Source: CAZEJS01 sp964512645 (GTDB lineage: Bacteria; Actinomycetota; Geothermincolia; Fen-727; Anoxymicrobiaceae). Taken from it: a stretch of 10,268 bases of DNA. The stretch lies in NCBI GenBank assembly GCA_964512645.1, contig CAZEJS010000041.1, positions 1 to 10,268 on the forward strand. Direction: 5' to 3'. The notes under the pieces were generated by a model, which saw only the letters and a program-made list of their open reading frames with translations, was not told the DNA's origin and did no database searches. Position numbers and translations under genes: made by a program. Of this stretch, positions 1-6,404 are shown one piece after another (position 1 is the stretch's first letter; every line of letters begins with the position of its first letter).

Positions 1-39
1 GCCAGGCTAACCCTTGCTTTCCCACTCGCGAAGACAGTC

Positions 40-212
40 CAGGGTATCCGCCCGGGCAGGTCTCCTGGCTTGGTTCAACGCTTCCCGCCCTTCCCGGCTC
101 TCGCCAGTGGCTCACGGGTCGCTCCCCATCACAGTGGCGCGTCCGCGTCGGATTCTCACCGACTTCCCTATCAAGGCCGAATGCCACCACGAGCGGCATG
201 TTATGCGATTGC
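40..212 (-). promoter_or_regulatory. Cobalamin (B12) riboswitch
   Basis: Read on the minus strand, this stretch holds the conserved parts of an adenosylcobalamin-type riboswitch in the expected order. First comes a P2-like stem-loop (TGCC...GGCA, about 199-182). The core follows, with ATAGGGAAG, GGTGAGAATCC and GCCACTG (about 171-132), then a second GCCACTGG and CGGGAAGG (about 109-85). Last is the B12 box AGCCAGGAGACCTGCC (70-55). In this family, B12 binding folds the leader so that the downstream gene is switched off, either by termination or by hiding the ribosome site. The regulated gene must start left of base 1, on the minus strand; typical targets are B12 biosynthesis, cobalt or corrinoid transport, or B12-independent isozymes. 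The outer limits are approximate, and the expression platform probably occupies bases 1-40 and beyond. Confidence 0.93.
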
Positions 213-217
213 CGTTG

Positions 218-223
218 ATTTTA
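218..223 (-). promoter_or_regulatory. Possible -10 box for the riboswitch transcript
   Basis: On the minus strand, TAAAAT matches the TATAAT consensus at five of six positions. It sits about 7-10 bases before the predicted 5' end of the riboswitch, where a transcription start would be expected. The nearest -35-like hexamer (TTGCCC, 250-245) is 21 bases away, which is too far to count as good support. The call therefore rests on the -10 and its position only. Confidence 0.35.
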
Positions 224-326
224 TCAGAAATCCGGCGTAGCGTGGGGCAAGCGTCCGGCAGGGAAGCGCCCGGCGGAACCCGTGGAGCGGCCGCGGACCG
301 GCTCGCCGGCTTAACAAGGAGGCGTT

Positions 327-995
327 ATGGATAAGGACTTCTCGATAGACGACGCCGTCGGCTACGGCTGGGACTGCATGAAAAACAACCTGAAGTTCTT
401 CATCCCCGCGGTCCTCCTGATGTGGGTGGCCGCGGGGATACCTTCGGGGTTCCAGTCCGCCTCATCGTTCTTCAACTGGAAGGTCGCGATCGTCTTCGGC
501 ACCGTCTTCGGGCTGGTATCGTTCTTGGTCGGCATATTCATTTCCATCGCGGGGGTGAAGATAGGGCTCGGCTTCGTTGACGGCAGGCCCGGAGACCTGT
601 CCGACCTGTACAACGGCTATCCCCTGTTCTGGAAGATGCTGGGGACGTGGATACTGTACATGCTGCTGGTGCTGGCGGGCCTGATACTGCTTATCGTCCC
701 GGGCATCTACTGGGCGGTACGCTACCGCTTCAGCATGTACGCGGTGGTGGACGAGGGGCTGGGCCCCGTAGAGGCGATGAAGCGCAGCGGCGAGCTTACC
801 CGCGGGGCCTGGTGGCACCTGGCGTTCTTCTACCTGGCAATGGTCGGCATCAACATCCTGGGCTCATGCCTGTGCCTGGTGGGCCTCCTGTTCGCGGTCC
901 CGGTGGTGATAGTAGCCGAGGCGTACGTGTTCCGGTCGCTCAAGGGCCAGCTCGCGGTAGGCACGAAGCCGGTGCCGCCGCAGCCCGCGGCCTGA
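327..995 (+). CDS. Polytopic membrane protein, DUF975/GDPD-membrane-domain-like
   Basis: A 222-residue integral membrane protein of unknown function. The ATG start follows a strong ribosome site (AAGGAGG, 316-322) with a 4-base gap. The N-terminus (SIDDAVGYGWDCMKNN, residues 6-21) is the amphipathic opening usual in this group. Hydrophobic segments lie near residues 23-42, 52-78, 104-140 and 163-199, suggesting five or six membrane passes. A loop at 141-160 (VVDEGLGPVEAMKRSGELTR) matches the D/E-x-P-x-E-A-x-x-R-S-x-x-L pattern of DUF975, YciC-like and glycerophosphodiesterase-membrane-domain proteins, which have no settled biochemical role. The tail (VPPQP) is short and Pro-rich. The gene stands alone: it diverges from the riboswitch transcript and converges on the next gene with only 14 bases between stop codons. 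The family-level call rests on pattern resemblance; no specific function is claimed. Confidence 0.85.
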   Translation: MDKDFSIDDAVGYGWDCMKNNLKFFIPAVLLMWVAAGIPSGFQSASSFFNWKVAIVFGTVFGLVSFLVGIFISIAGVKIGLGFVDGRPGDLSDLYNGYPLFWKMLGTWILYMLLVLAGLILLIVPGIYWAVRYRFSMYAVVDEGLGPVEAMKRSGELTRGAWWHLAFFYLAMVGINILGSCLCLVGLLFAVPVVIVAEAYVFRSLKGQLAVGTKPVPPQPAA

Positions 996-1009
996 GGGCG
1001 AAGAGCGCG

Positions 1010-2239
1010 CTACCGGTCCGAAGGAGAGACGCAAACCGTGTTGCTGGTGGCCAGAACCCTTGCGCCGTCAAGGGCGACCACCTGGTAGTAGAAGGGGCCG
1101 GGGAAGGCATCGTCAGTGAAAGAGCGGGCCGAAGTGGGGAGATTGAACGAGGCGGCGCCGGAAAAGTCCGACCCGCTGCTCGATTTGTACACGGTGTAAC
1201 CCGTAATCTGCGGGGCAAGGCCCCCGAAAGACACGCTCCATCCGAGCAGAGCATGTGAACCCCGCACCTCGGAAACCAGCGAGAGGTCAACGCTGGAGCT
1301 GGCGGTGGCTCTCAACACACCGCTGTACGCCACCGGCGCGCCGTTCTTCACAACCACTACCCGGTAGCAGTACGAGCGTCCCCCGACGACCGTGCTGTCG
1401 ACGAAACTCGTGCCTGACTGCTCCTGAGAGATGCAGTCGGCCGGGTACGTCGGTTCCACGCCCGAAGGCGCGCGAAGCACCACCACGCCGTCCCATGAGG
1501 CGCCGGCGCCCGCGGTGAAACTCCAGCTCAGAGAGATCCCGCTGCCGGTAAGGGTGTAGTAGGCAAGGTTGACGCCCGGCGGCTCCTGTTGTTGAGGGGC
1601 GGCGTTCCGCTCCCCCCTGGGTCCCAGGGGTTCGGCCGCCTTCTCCGCCGCGGACTCCCCGTCCGGCTCCGGCGCCCCGCGCCGGCCTGCCGGCGCGGCC
1701 CTCCTCGCGGCGGCGGATACCGACGATTCCGTCTGCTCCAGGGCCCTGAGAAGACGCGCGGCGGCCTCGTGGGTCCTTGCGGCCGGATGTGCGGGGGGGT
1801 GCTTCACCGCGACCCGGGTCCTGCCGCCCCGCATCGAAAGCGCGACGAAGAGGCCGAGGCCCAGCAGCAGCGCGAGGCCTGTCGCCAGCCCCGCCTGGAA
1901 GACGACCCTGGCCCTGGTCCGGGCCGGCCTGGCCGCGCCGAGCGCCTCGATTCGACCGCCTTTTGCCGCCAGCTCGTCGAAGCGCCCGGCCAGGAAGTCC
2001 CTGTTCTTCCTGAAAACGCCCTCCTCATGCAGTACCTCCACCGGGGCGACGGATTCGAGCAGCGTTTCAGGATCGCGCGCCGCGCCCGGCGCCAGTTCGT
2101 CGAACCGTTCCACCAGTTGCGCCAGCGCGGCCCGGAAGCGCGCCTCGTCGTGCCGGACCCGCGCCGGTCGCACGTCACGCAGCAGCCCTTCGATCTCCTG
2201 GAGGCCCCGCCGCCGGGGGGAACCGCCCACCTCAAACAC
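1010..2239 (-). CDS. Putative membrane anti-sigma factor with fibronectin-III-like ectodomain
   Basis: A 409-residue single-pass membrane protein. The GTG start lies inside the end of the ECF sigma gene, with an 8-base overlap (2232-2239) that implies translational coupling. That pairing is the main reason to call it an anti-sigma factor. Residues 1-110 are charged and presumably cytoplasmic. They contain no cysteine, so the usual zinc-binding H-x3-C-x2-C signature is absent, and they hold a duplicated FR...RFDELA motif (residues 35-50 and 76-91). A membrane helix spans about 112-135, followed by an Ala/Pro/Glu/Arg-rich linker (140-220). Two fibronectin-III-like units follow (about 222-314 and 315-405), with the typical LSWS, YRVVVV, GYTVYKSS and YYQVVAL strands. 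C269 and C291 in the first unit could form a disulfide outside the cell. Expected role: bind and silence the sigma factor at the membrane until an external signal arrives. No direct sequence proof of sigma binding is visible. Confidence 0.75.
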   Translation of the reverse strand: MFEVGGSPRRRGLQEIEGLLRDVRPARVRHDEARFRAALAQLVERFDELAPGAARDPETLLESVAPVEVLHEEGVFRKNRDFLAGRFDELAAKGGRIEALGAARPARTRARVVFQAGLATGLALLLGLGLFVALSMRGGRTRVAVKHPPAHPAARTHEAAARLLRALEQTESSVSAAARRAAPAGRRGAPEPDGESAAEKAAEPLGPRGERNAAPQQQEPPGVNLAYYTLTGSGISLSWSFTAGAGASWDGVVVLRAPSGVEPTYPADCISQEQSGTSFVDSTVVGGRSYCYRVVVVKNGAPVAYSGVLRATASSSVDLSLVSEVRGSHALLGWSVSFGGLAPQITGYTVYKSSSGSDFSGAASFNLPTSARSFTDDAFPGPFYYQVVALDGARVLATSNTVCVSPSDR

Positions 2240-2840
2240 CCCCCCTGGCTCCCGTTGGGTAGCCCTCTTCCCTCATAACCTTGCGCAGCGATTTGAGCGC
2301 GCGGGTCACGCGCATGGAGACGGCCTTCCTGGAGCACTCCAGCACCTCGGCCATCTGCTCCTGGCCCATCCCCTCGAAGTACTTGAGCACCAGGACGACC
2401 TGATGCCCGCGGTCCAACCTGGCGATGAGGTTGGTGACATCGACGAACGACTGTACCGCCGCCGCGCTGTCTTCGCCCTGGAAGACGAGCGCCCCGGCAA
2501 GTTCGTCCAGGGAAACGCGCGTCGGAAGCCCGGGCTTCAACTGGTCGTTCGACACGTTGATGGCTATCTTGTAGAGCCAGCTCGAGAAACTGCCCTTGCC
2601 CGGGTCGAACGAATCGATGCAGCGCAGCGCCTTCTCGAAAGTCCTCGAGGTGGCGTCCTCGGAATCGGCGACGTTGCCAAGGCGCTTCAAGATGAAGGAG
2701 TAGATCCTCGGGTAGTAAGAAGTGTACAGCCTGCAGAAGGCGTCCTTGTCCCGGGCCGCCTCGCGGGCCAGCGCGCTGTCGCGATCGGCGGTCCCGGCCC
2801 CGCCGATCGCGAACTCCATGCTTTTTGCGTCACTGCCCAA
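2232..2840 (-). CDS. ECF-family RNA polymerase sigma factor
   Basis: A 202-residue extracytoplasmic-function (sigma-70 group 4) sigma factor that directs RNA polymerase to a stress or signal regulon. Region 2 covers about residues 28-98, with the core-binding part around DSEDATSRTFEKAL (59-72) and the -10-recognition part around SFSSWLYKIAINVSND (84-99). Region 4 covers about 134-190, with a helix-turn-helix at MGQEQMAEVLECSRKAVSMR (158-177) for -35 recognition. Regions 1 and 3 are absent, as usual in this class. The longest reading starts at TTG (2840) after a GGGGGT stretch. An ATG at 2819 gives a 195-residue protein but has no clear ribosome site. The gene overlaps the anti-sigma candidate downstream and follows the secreted protein gene by 63 bases, so all three probably share transcripts. 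Target promoters cannot be deduced from the window. Confidence 0.92.
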   Translation of the reverse strand: MGSDAKSMEFAIGGAGTADRDSALAREAARDKDAFCRLYTSYYPRIYSFILKRLGNVADSEDATSRTFEKALRCIDSFDPGKGSFSSWLYKIAINVSNDQLKPGLPTRVSLDELAGALVFQGEDSAAAVQSFVDVTNLIARLDRGHQVVLVLKYFEGMGQEQMAEVLECSRKAVSMRVTRALKSLRKVMREEGYPTGARGGV

Positions 2841-2861
2841 TTCGACCCCCGCCAGGAGCGT

Positions 2862-2887
2862 GGCGCGCCCGCCGAGACGGGCGCGCC
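2862..2887 (-). other. Intercistronic GC hairpin without U-tract
   Basis: A perfect 9-base inverted repeat (GGCGCGCCC, 2862-2870; GGGCGCGCC, 2879-2887) with an 8-base loop lies in the 63-base gap between the secreted protein gene and the sigma gene. No run of U follows it on the minus strand, so it is not a standard intrinsic terminator. It could lower readthrough, protect the upstream mRNA from 3' decay, or set unequal expression of the secreted protein and the sigma factor. The structure is seen directly; the role is inferred. Confidence 0.55.
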
Positions 2888-2903
2888 CCCGCGCCTGCTC
2901 TCC

Positions 2904-5153
2904 TTACATCCCCATCACGTCGTGTCCGCCGTTCCAGCCCGGGCCGTAGTCGAAGTACATCGGTCTCTCGACTACTATCCCCGCGTTGGAGCTCACCCTC
3001 GTCGATACGTTGTGGGTCAGCCCGACGTCGGCGATGACGTTGACGGTCGTCCGCGACCGCGCCTGGACCTTGAGCGTCTTGTGGATCGTCTTCCCGGTCT
3101 CGAGCATGTAATCCATCGCGACGGAGACTTCCCGGTCGTTGGGGTTGGCGATGCATATCCATTCGTTGAAGTTGTAGTACGTGCATCCCTCGGCGAAGTA
3201 CCATGTAGACTTCGGGTAAGGCGCGCCGACGACGTCGTGCCCGCCCGTCCAGTTGGGTCCATAACTGAAGTACATCGGCCTCTCCGCCACCACCGGCAGC
3301 GTGCTCTCGATACGCACCGCCGAATCGACGCCGACGCCGAGCTTGTCGCGCACGTTCAGGGTCCAGCGCGAGTTCGCCGGCACCTGTTCGTTCCCCACCG
3401 TCTCGGTGCCGTCAGTCTTCAGGAAACGGATTGTAAGGCCCGCCGCGGTCGGGTTCATGTTCGACACCGCCAGGTACTCGTCGAAGCCGGGCCTCGTGGT
3501 GCCCTCGGCGAAGTGCCATGTCGTGGCGGGTCCGCTCACTCCTGCGACGCAGTGACCTCCCGTCCAGACACCGTTGTAGTTGAAGTACATCGGGCGCTCG
3601 GCGACGATCGGCGTGTCGCTGTGGACGCGAGCAGAGATGTCCTGCCCCGGCCCCACGTCGCCGTTGACGAACACCGAGAGCCTGGATTGTTTCGCCACCA
3701 CGTACTTCCTCTGTACGGTGTAGGCGCCGGCGAATATGTAATCGATCGTCACCTGGGTGTCGAAGCCGCCAGGGTTCTGGAGGCAGATCCACTCCTCGAA
3801 GCCGTCGCGAGTGGTGCCCTCGGCGAAGAGCCAGTCCCTGGAAGCCTGGCGTACGCCGGTGACGCACGATCCGCCGGTCCACCCGAAACCCGGAGATGAC
3901 ATCTTGTAGTTGAAGTACATCGGCCGCTCGGCGTAGAACTGGCTCGGGCAGGTGAGGCTCACCGCGACGTCCTTGCCCGGCCCGACCTCGTCGTTGACCT
4001 TGACCGAGAGACGCGACGTCGGCGCCAGGCGGTAGCTCTTTTTCACCGGCTCCGCGCCGAAGAGCATGTAGGTCGCGTCCACCTGGATCTGCGCCTTGCC
4101 CGGGTTCATCAGGCACAGCCACTCTTCGAAGCCCTCGCGGGTCGTCCCCTCGGCGAAGTAGTAGTTGTACTCGCCGGGGTTGTCGTAGAAGAGGACTGGA
4201 CTGCCCGCGCCGCCGGCTATCCAGACGTACTTGCCCCCGGCCGCGCAGGCGCTGGCCAGGTGGTCGCCCGAGCCGGTCGCCTGCGACGTCCAGGTGCTGC
4301 CGTCGTAGAACCCGACGGTCCCGAGGTCGCCCGCGGCGTAGACGTGCTGGTTGTCCAGCGCGGCGACAGACCAGAGGGCCAGGTGGTTGTTTCCGCTTTC
4401 GTCCTTGATTATCGCCTGCGTCGTCCAGCCGGTCCCGTTGAAGAACATCACCGTGCCCCTGCCGCTCAGGCTGGTTGCTCCAACCGCCCATACGTGCGCG
4501 GCGTCGAGCCCGGCGACGGAGCGGAGGTGCTCGGTGGTGCCGCTCGCCTGGGCCGCCCACGACGTCCCGTTGAAGAAACGGATCCGCCCGTTATGGCCCA
4601 CCGCCCAGACGTGGTTGGCGTCCAGCGCGTAGACTCCCAGCAGGCCGGGCCCGCCGGCGGCGCTGTCGGAGACGTGCCAGCCCGCCCCGTCGCGGTTCAT
4701 CACGCAGTAACCCTCGTCGGGGTTGTCTCCGGCGACCGCCCAGGCGTGCGTCGTGTCGTATGCGCTTATCGCACGGACGGGCAGCGTGGTCAGCCCCGGG
4801 CTCTGGTTCACCCAGGAGCTCCCGTTGAAGAAATAGATGCTGCCGTTCTCGCCCCCGGCCCACACGTGCGTCGCGTCGGCGGCGGCCATGGACAGGGCGC
4901 TGAAAGCGCTCTGCCTGCTCCAGGTCGATCCGTCGTTGAAATAGATCCCTTGAGAGCTGCCGATCCAGACGTGAGCCGGATCCGTTCCCGCGACGCATGA
5001 GATCCCCGTGCCGATATCCGGTGGAGCGATGCTCGTCCACGCGAAGCTCGCCGGAGACGCCGCCAGCACCAGCAGGCCCGCCGCTACGAGGACCGCCAGT
5101 GCCGCGGCCAGGAACCTCCGCATGTTCTGACTGGTGTTTCCCGGTGCCTTCAT
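2904..5153 (-). CDS. Secreted beta-propeller protein with four FAEG/ERPMYF repeats
   Basis: A 749-residue exported protein. The frame is open from a GTG at 5213, but the ATG at 5153 is preferred: it follows AAGGGGGG (5166-5159) by 5 bases and opens a good signal peptide (RR at 12-13, hydrophobic 15-32, probable cleavage after ASFA near residue 38). Residues 45-328 hold seven repeats with the pattern (H/Y)(V/A)W-x-A/G...G...FFNGxxWxxQ, anchored at H61, H96, H136, H181, H220, H270 and Y309. This suggests a seven-bladed beta-propeller of the BNR/Ycf48-like kind. Residues 331-749 hold four units running FAEGTT...ERPMYF...GGxxVxG, resembling repeats of secreted actinobacterial proteins (DUF5719-like). 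No catalytic motif, sortase signal or membrane anchor is seen. The likely role is surface or extracellular binding. It is first in a probable operon with an ECF sigma factor and its anti-sigma candidate. Confidence 0.88.
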   Translation of the reverse strand: MKAPGNTSQNMRRFLAAALAVLVAAGLLVLAASPASFAWTSIAPPDIGTGISCVAGTDPAHVWIGSSQGIYFNDGSTWSRQSAFSALSMAAADATHVWAGGENGSIYFFNGSSWVNQSPGLTTLPVRAISAYDTTHAWAVAGDNPDEGYCVMNRDGAGWHVSDSAAGGPGLLGVYALDANHVWAVGHNGRIRFFNGTSWAAQASGTTEHLRSVAGLDAAHVWAVGATSLSGRGTVMFFNGTGWTTQAIIKDESGNNHLALWSVAALDNQHVYAAGDLGTVGFYDGSTWTSQATGSGDHLASACAAGGKYVWIAGGAGSPVLFYDNPGEYNYYFAEGTTREGFEEWLCLMNPGKAQIQVDATYMLFGAEPVKKSYRLAPTSRLSVKVNDEVGPGKDVAVSLTCPSQFYAERPMYFNYKMSSPGFGWTGGSCVTGVRQASRDWLFAEGTTRDGFEEWICLQNPGGFDTQVTIDYIFAGAYTVQRKYVVAKQSRLSVFVNGDVGPGQDISARVHSDTPIVAERPMYFNYNGVWTGGHCVAGVSGPATTWHFAEGTTRPGFDEYLAVSNMNPTAAGLTIRFLKTDGTETVGNEQVPANSRWTLNVRDKLGVGVDSAVRIESTLPVVAERPMYFSYGPNWTGGHDVVGAPYPKSTWYFAEGCTYYNFNEWICIANPNDREVSVAMDYMLETGKTIHKTLKVQARSRTTVNVIADVGLTHNVSTRVSSNAGIVVERPMYFDYGPGWNGGHDVMGM
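2907..4166 (-). repeat. Four tandem protein repeats (about 105 residues each)
   Basis: The C-terminal 420 residues of the secreted protein are four in-register units. The FAEG motif starts at residues 333, 443, 548 and 653 and ERPMYF at 409, 519, 624 and 729, so the two motifs are 76 residues apart in every unit. Unit periods are 110, 105 and 105. Other shared positions are the (F/W)EEW or FDEY block after FAEG, N-P near +17, a small-residue-rich SRLSV-like strand, the VGPG-type turn and a closing WTGGxxVxG. The last unit ends at the stop codon right after GGHDVMGM, so the array is complete. The copies have diverged at DNA level, so this is an old duplication. Confidence 0.9.
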
Positions 5154-5158
5154 GGATA

Positions 5159-5166
5159 CCCCCCTT
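5159..5166 (-). promoter_or_regulatory. Ribosome binding site fixing the start of the secreted protein gene
   Basis: On the minus strand AAGGGGGG lies 5 bases before the ATG at 5153. This site, together with the signal peptide that begins there, selects the internal ATG over the in-frame GTG at 5213. Confidence 0.7.
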
Positions 5167-5262
5167 CTCTGTGCCATCCGTTTCGAGGAAGAAGTGCCGG
5201 CTGCTTTCCCCACTCCTGATACCGGCGTAACGGCGGAATGGCAACGCCCCGCATCACTTTTT

Positions 5263-5292
5263 CTTATCGGTATCGCCGGGGCATATCCTCAA
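5263..5292 (-). promoter_or_regulatory. Possible promoter of the secreted-protein/sigma/anti-sigma operon
   Basis: On the minus strand, TTGAGG (5292-5287) and GATAAG (5268-5263) each match four of six bases of the housekeeping -35 and -10 consensus, with an 18-base spacer. Transcription would begin near 5256 and leave a leader of about 100 bases before the ATG at 5153. The two boxes fall in the AT-richest part of the divergent intergenic region. The matches are modest, and an ECF-type promoter elsewhere in the same region is possible. Confidence 0.35.
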
Positions 5293-5377
5293 GACTGCCC
5301 GGAAACGCCGGGGAACCCGGCGGCGGGCCGGTCCGCCCGGAGCGCCGGGCATCGGGTAGAATGAACCGGACCGAAGC

Positions 5378-5383
5378 AGGAGG
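5378..5383 (+). promoter_or_regulatory. Ribosome binding site fixing the glycosyltransferase start
   Basis: AGGAGG lies 7 bases before the ATG at 5391. The frame is open further upstream to an ATG at 5238, but that extension is Arg/Gly/Pro-rich, unlike glycosyltransferase N-termini, and has no comparable site. A TAGAAT hexamer at 5357-5362 could be a -10 box for this gene, but no convincing -35 accompanies it. Confidence 0.75.
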
Positions 5384-5390
5384 AAGCCGC

Positions 5391-6383
5391 ATGATGAGCG
5401 ATAGCACGGTGCCGACTGTCAGCTGCGTAATACCGGCCTTCAACGAGGAAGCGCGGCTGGGCAAGTGCCTTTCCAGCGTAAGGTCCCAGCGCTACCCCGC
5501 GGAGAAGGTCGAGGTCATAGTGGTGGATGACGACAGCCGGGACGGCACGGTGCGCATCGCCCGGGAGCACGGCGCGCGCGTCGCGACGAACGGCGAGCAC
5601 AACATCGAGCGTGGGAAGTCGATAGGCGTCGGCATTGCCGGGGGGGATTACATCCTGCTCATGGACGCCGATAACGCGCTGGTCGGCCCCGACTGGCTGG
5701 AGAAGGCGGTCCGCGCACTGGCCGAGAACCCGCGGGCGGCCGGGGCGCAATCGGCGTGGTTCGAATACAACAGGTCCGACCCCGCGGCCAACCGGTACTG
5801 CTCCCTGATGGGGATCAACGACCCGTTCGCTTACTATCTCAAGAAGCGCGACAAGCTCACCTGGTTCGAGCGGGAGTGGTCAATCGCCGGCGAGGTGCTC
5901 AGGAGTGAGGACGATTACTTCCTGGTCCGTTTCCAGGAGCGGAACATGCCTACTATCGGGTCGCAGGGCTACCTCATATCGCGTCGGCACATCCTCGCCA
6001 CCGACTACTCCCCTTATCTCTTCCACATGGAGATGAACCTGGAGCTGCTGCGATCGGGACTGAATGAGTTCGTGATGCTCAGGAGTTGCGTCACCCACGA
6101 CCACTGCAGGACACTCCGTGAGCTGCTCGCCAAACTGCGCCGTAACTTCTCGTTGTTCCTGAGACAGAGACAGATGAGGACTTACAGGTGGGAAACCACG
6201 CTCCGGGAGCGGTTCGTCGCCCTCGTCTCCATGGTCACGGTGCTCAGGCCGGCGGTTGACGGCATCAGGGGGTACGTCGCCGTGAGGGACCCGGCATGGC
6301 TGCTGCACCCCGTGGTGTGCTTCGCAGTGCCGTTCATGTACGCCTGGATATACCTGAAGTGGCTCACCGGCGGCAGGAAGTGA
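5391..6383 (+). CDS. Family 2 glycosyltransferase, C-terminally membrane-anchored
   Basis: A 330-residue GT-A fold inverting glycosyltransferase that moves a sugar from a nucleotide-sugar donor to an acceptor, probably at the inner face of the membrane. The GT2 marks are in order: the first strand SCVIPAFNEE (11-20), the nucleotide-binding VVDDDSRDGT (44-53), and the metal-binding DAD (92-94) in LLMDADN. A middle region around 160-240 carries the acceptor side. Basic helices (265-290) precede a hydrophobic C-terminal stretch (about 302-325, from PAWLLHP to WLTGG) that looks like one hairpin or a single membrane segment. Start choice rests on AGGAGG at 5378. Donor and acceptor cannot be read from sequence. 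It converges with galE, with 21 bases between stop codons, which fits a shared polysaccharide or glycolipid theme but not an operon. Confidence 0.9.
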   Translation: MMSDSTVPTVSCVIPAFNEEARLGKCLSSVRSQRYPAEKVEVIVVDDDSRDGTVRIAREHGARVATNGEHNIERGKSIGVGIAGGDYILLMDADNALVGPDWLEKAVRALAENPRAAGAQSAWFEYNRSDPAANRYCSLMGINDPFAYYLKKRDKLTWFEREWSIAGEVLRSEDDYFLVRFQERNMPTIGSQGYLISRRHILATDYSPYLFHMEMNLELLRSGLNEFVMLRSCVTHDHCRTLRELLAKLRRNFSLFLRQRQMRTYRWETTLRERFVALVSMVTVLRPAVDGIRGYVAVRDPAWLLHPVVCFAVPFMYAWIYLKWLTGGRK

Positions 6384-6404
6384 GAAGCGGCTATCGAGAA
6401 GCGC

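Noticed and set aside
275..280. GGAACC (also at 5312-5317) as ECF -35 boxes before the membrane protein and glycosyltransferase genes
   Set aside because: No matching -10 element at the usual 16-17-base spacing was found, and the hexamer is common in GC-rich DNA.
14..334. A 106-codon plus-strand frame over the riboswitch
   Set aside because: It runs through a conserved RNA structure on the other strand and has no ribosome site or protein-like composition.
2403..3899. A 498-codon open frame on the plus strand opposite the sigma and secreted protein genes
   Set aside because: It is antisense to two well-supported genes, has no domain features and is rich in Arg/Val/Pro/His, the usual shadow of high-GC coding on the other strand.
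5238..5390. N-terminal extension of the glycosyltransferase by 51 codons
   Set aside because: The extension lacks a ribosome site and is low-complexity; AGGAGG at 5378 points to the ATG at 5391.
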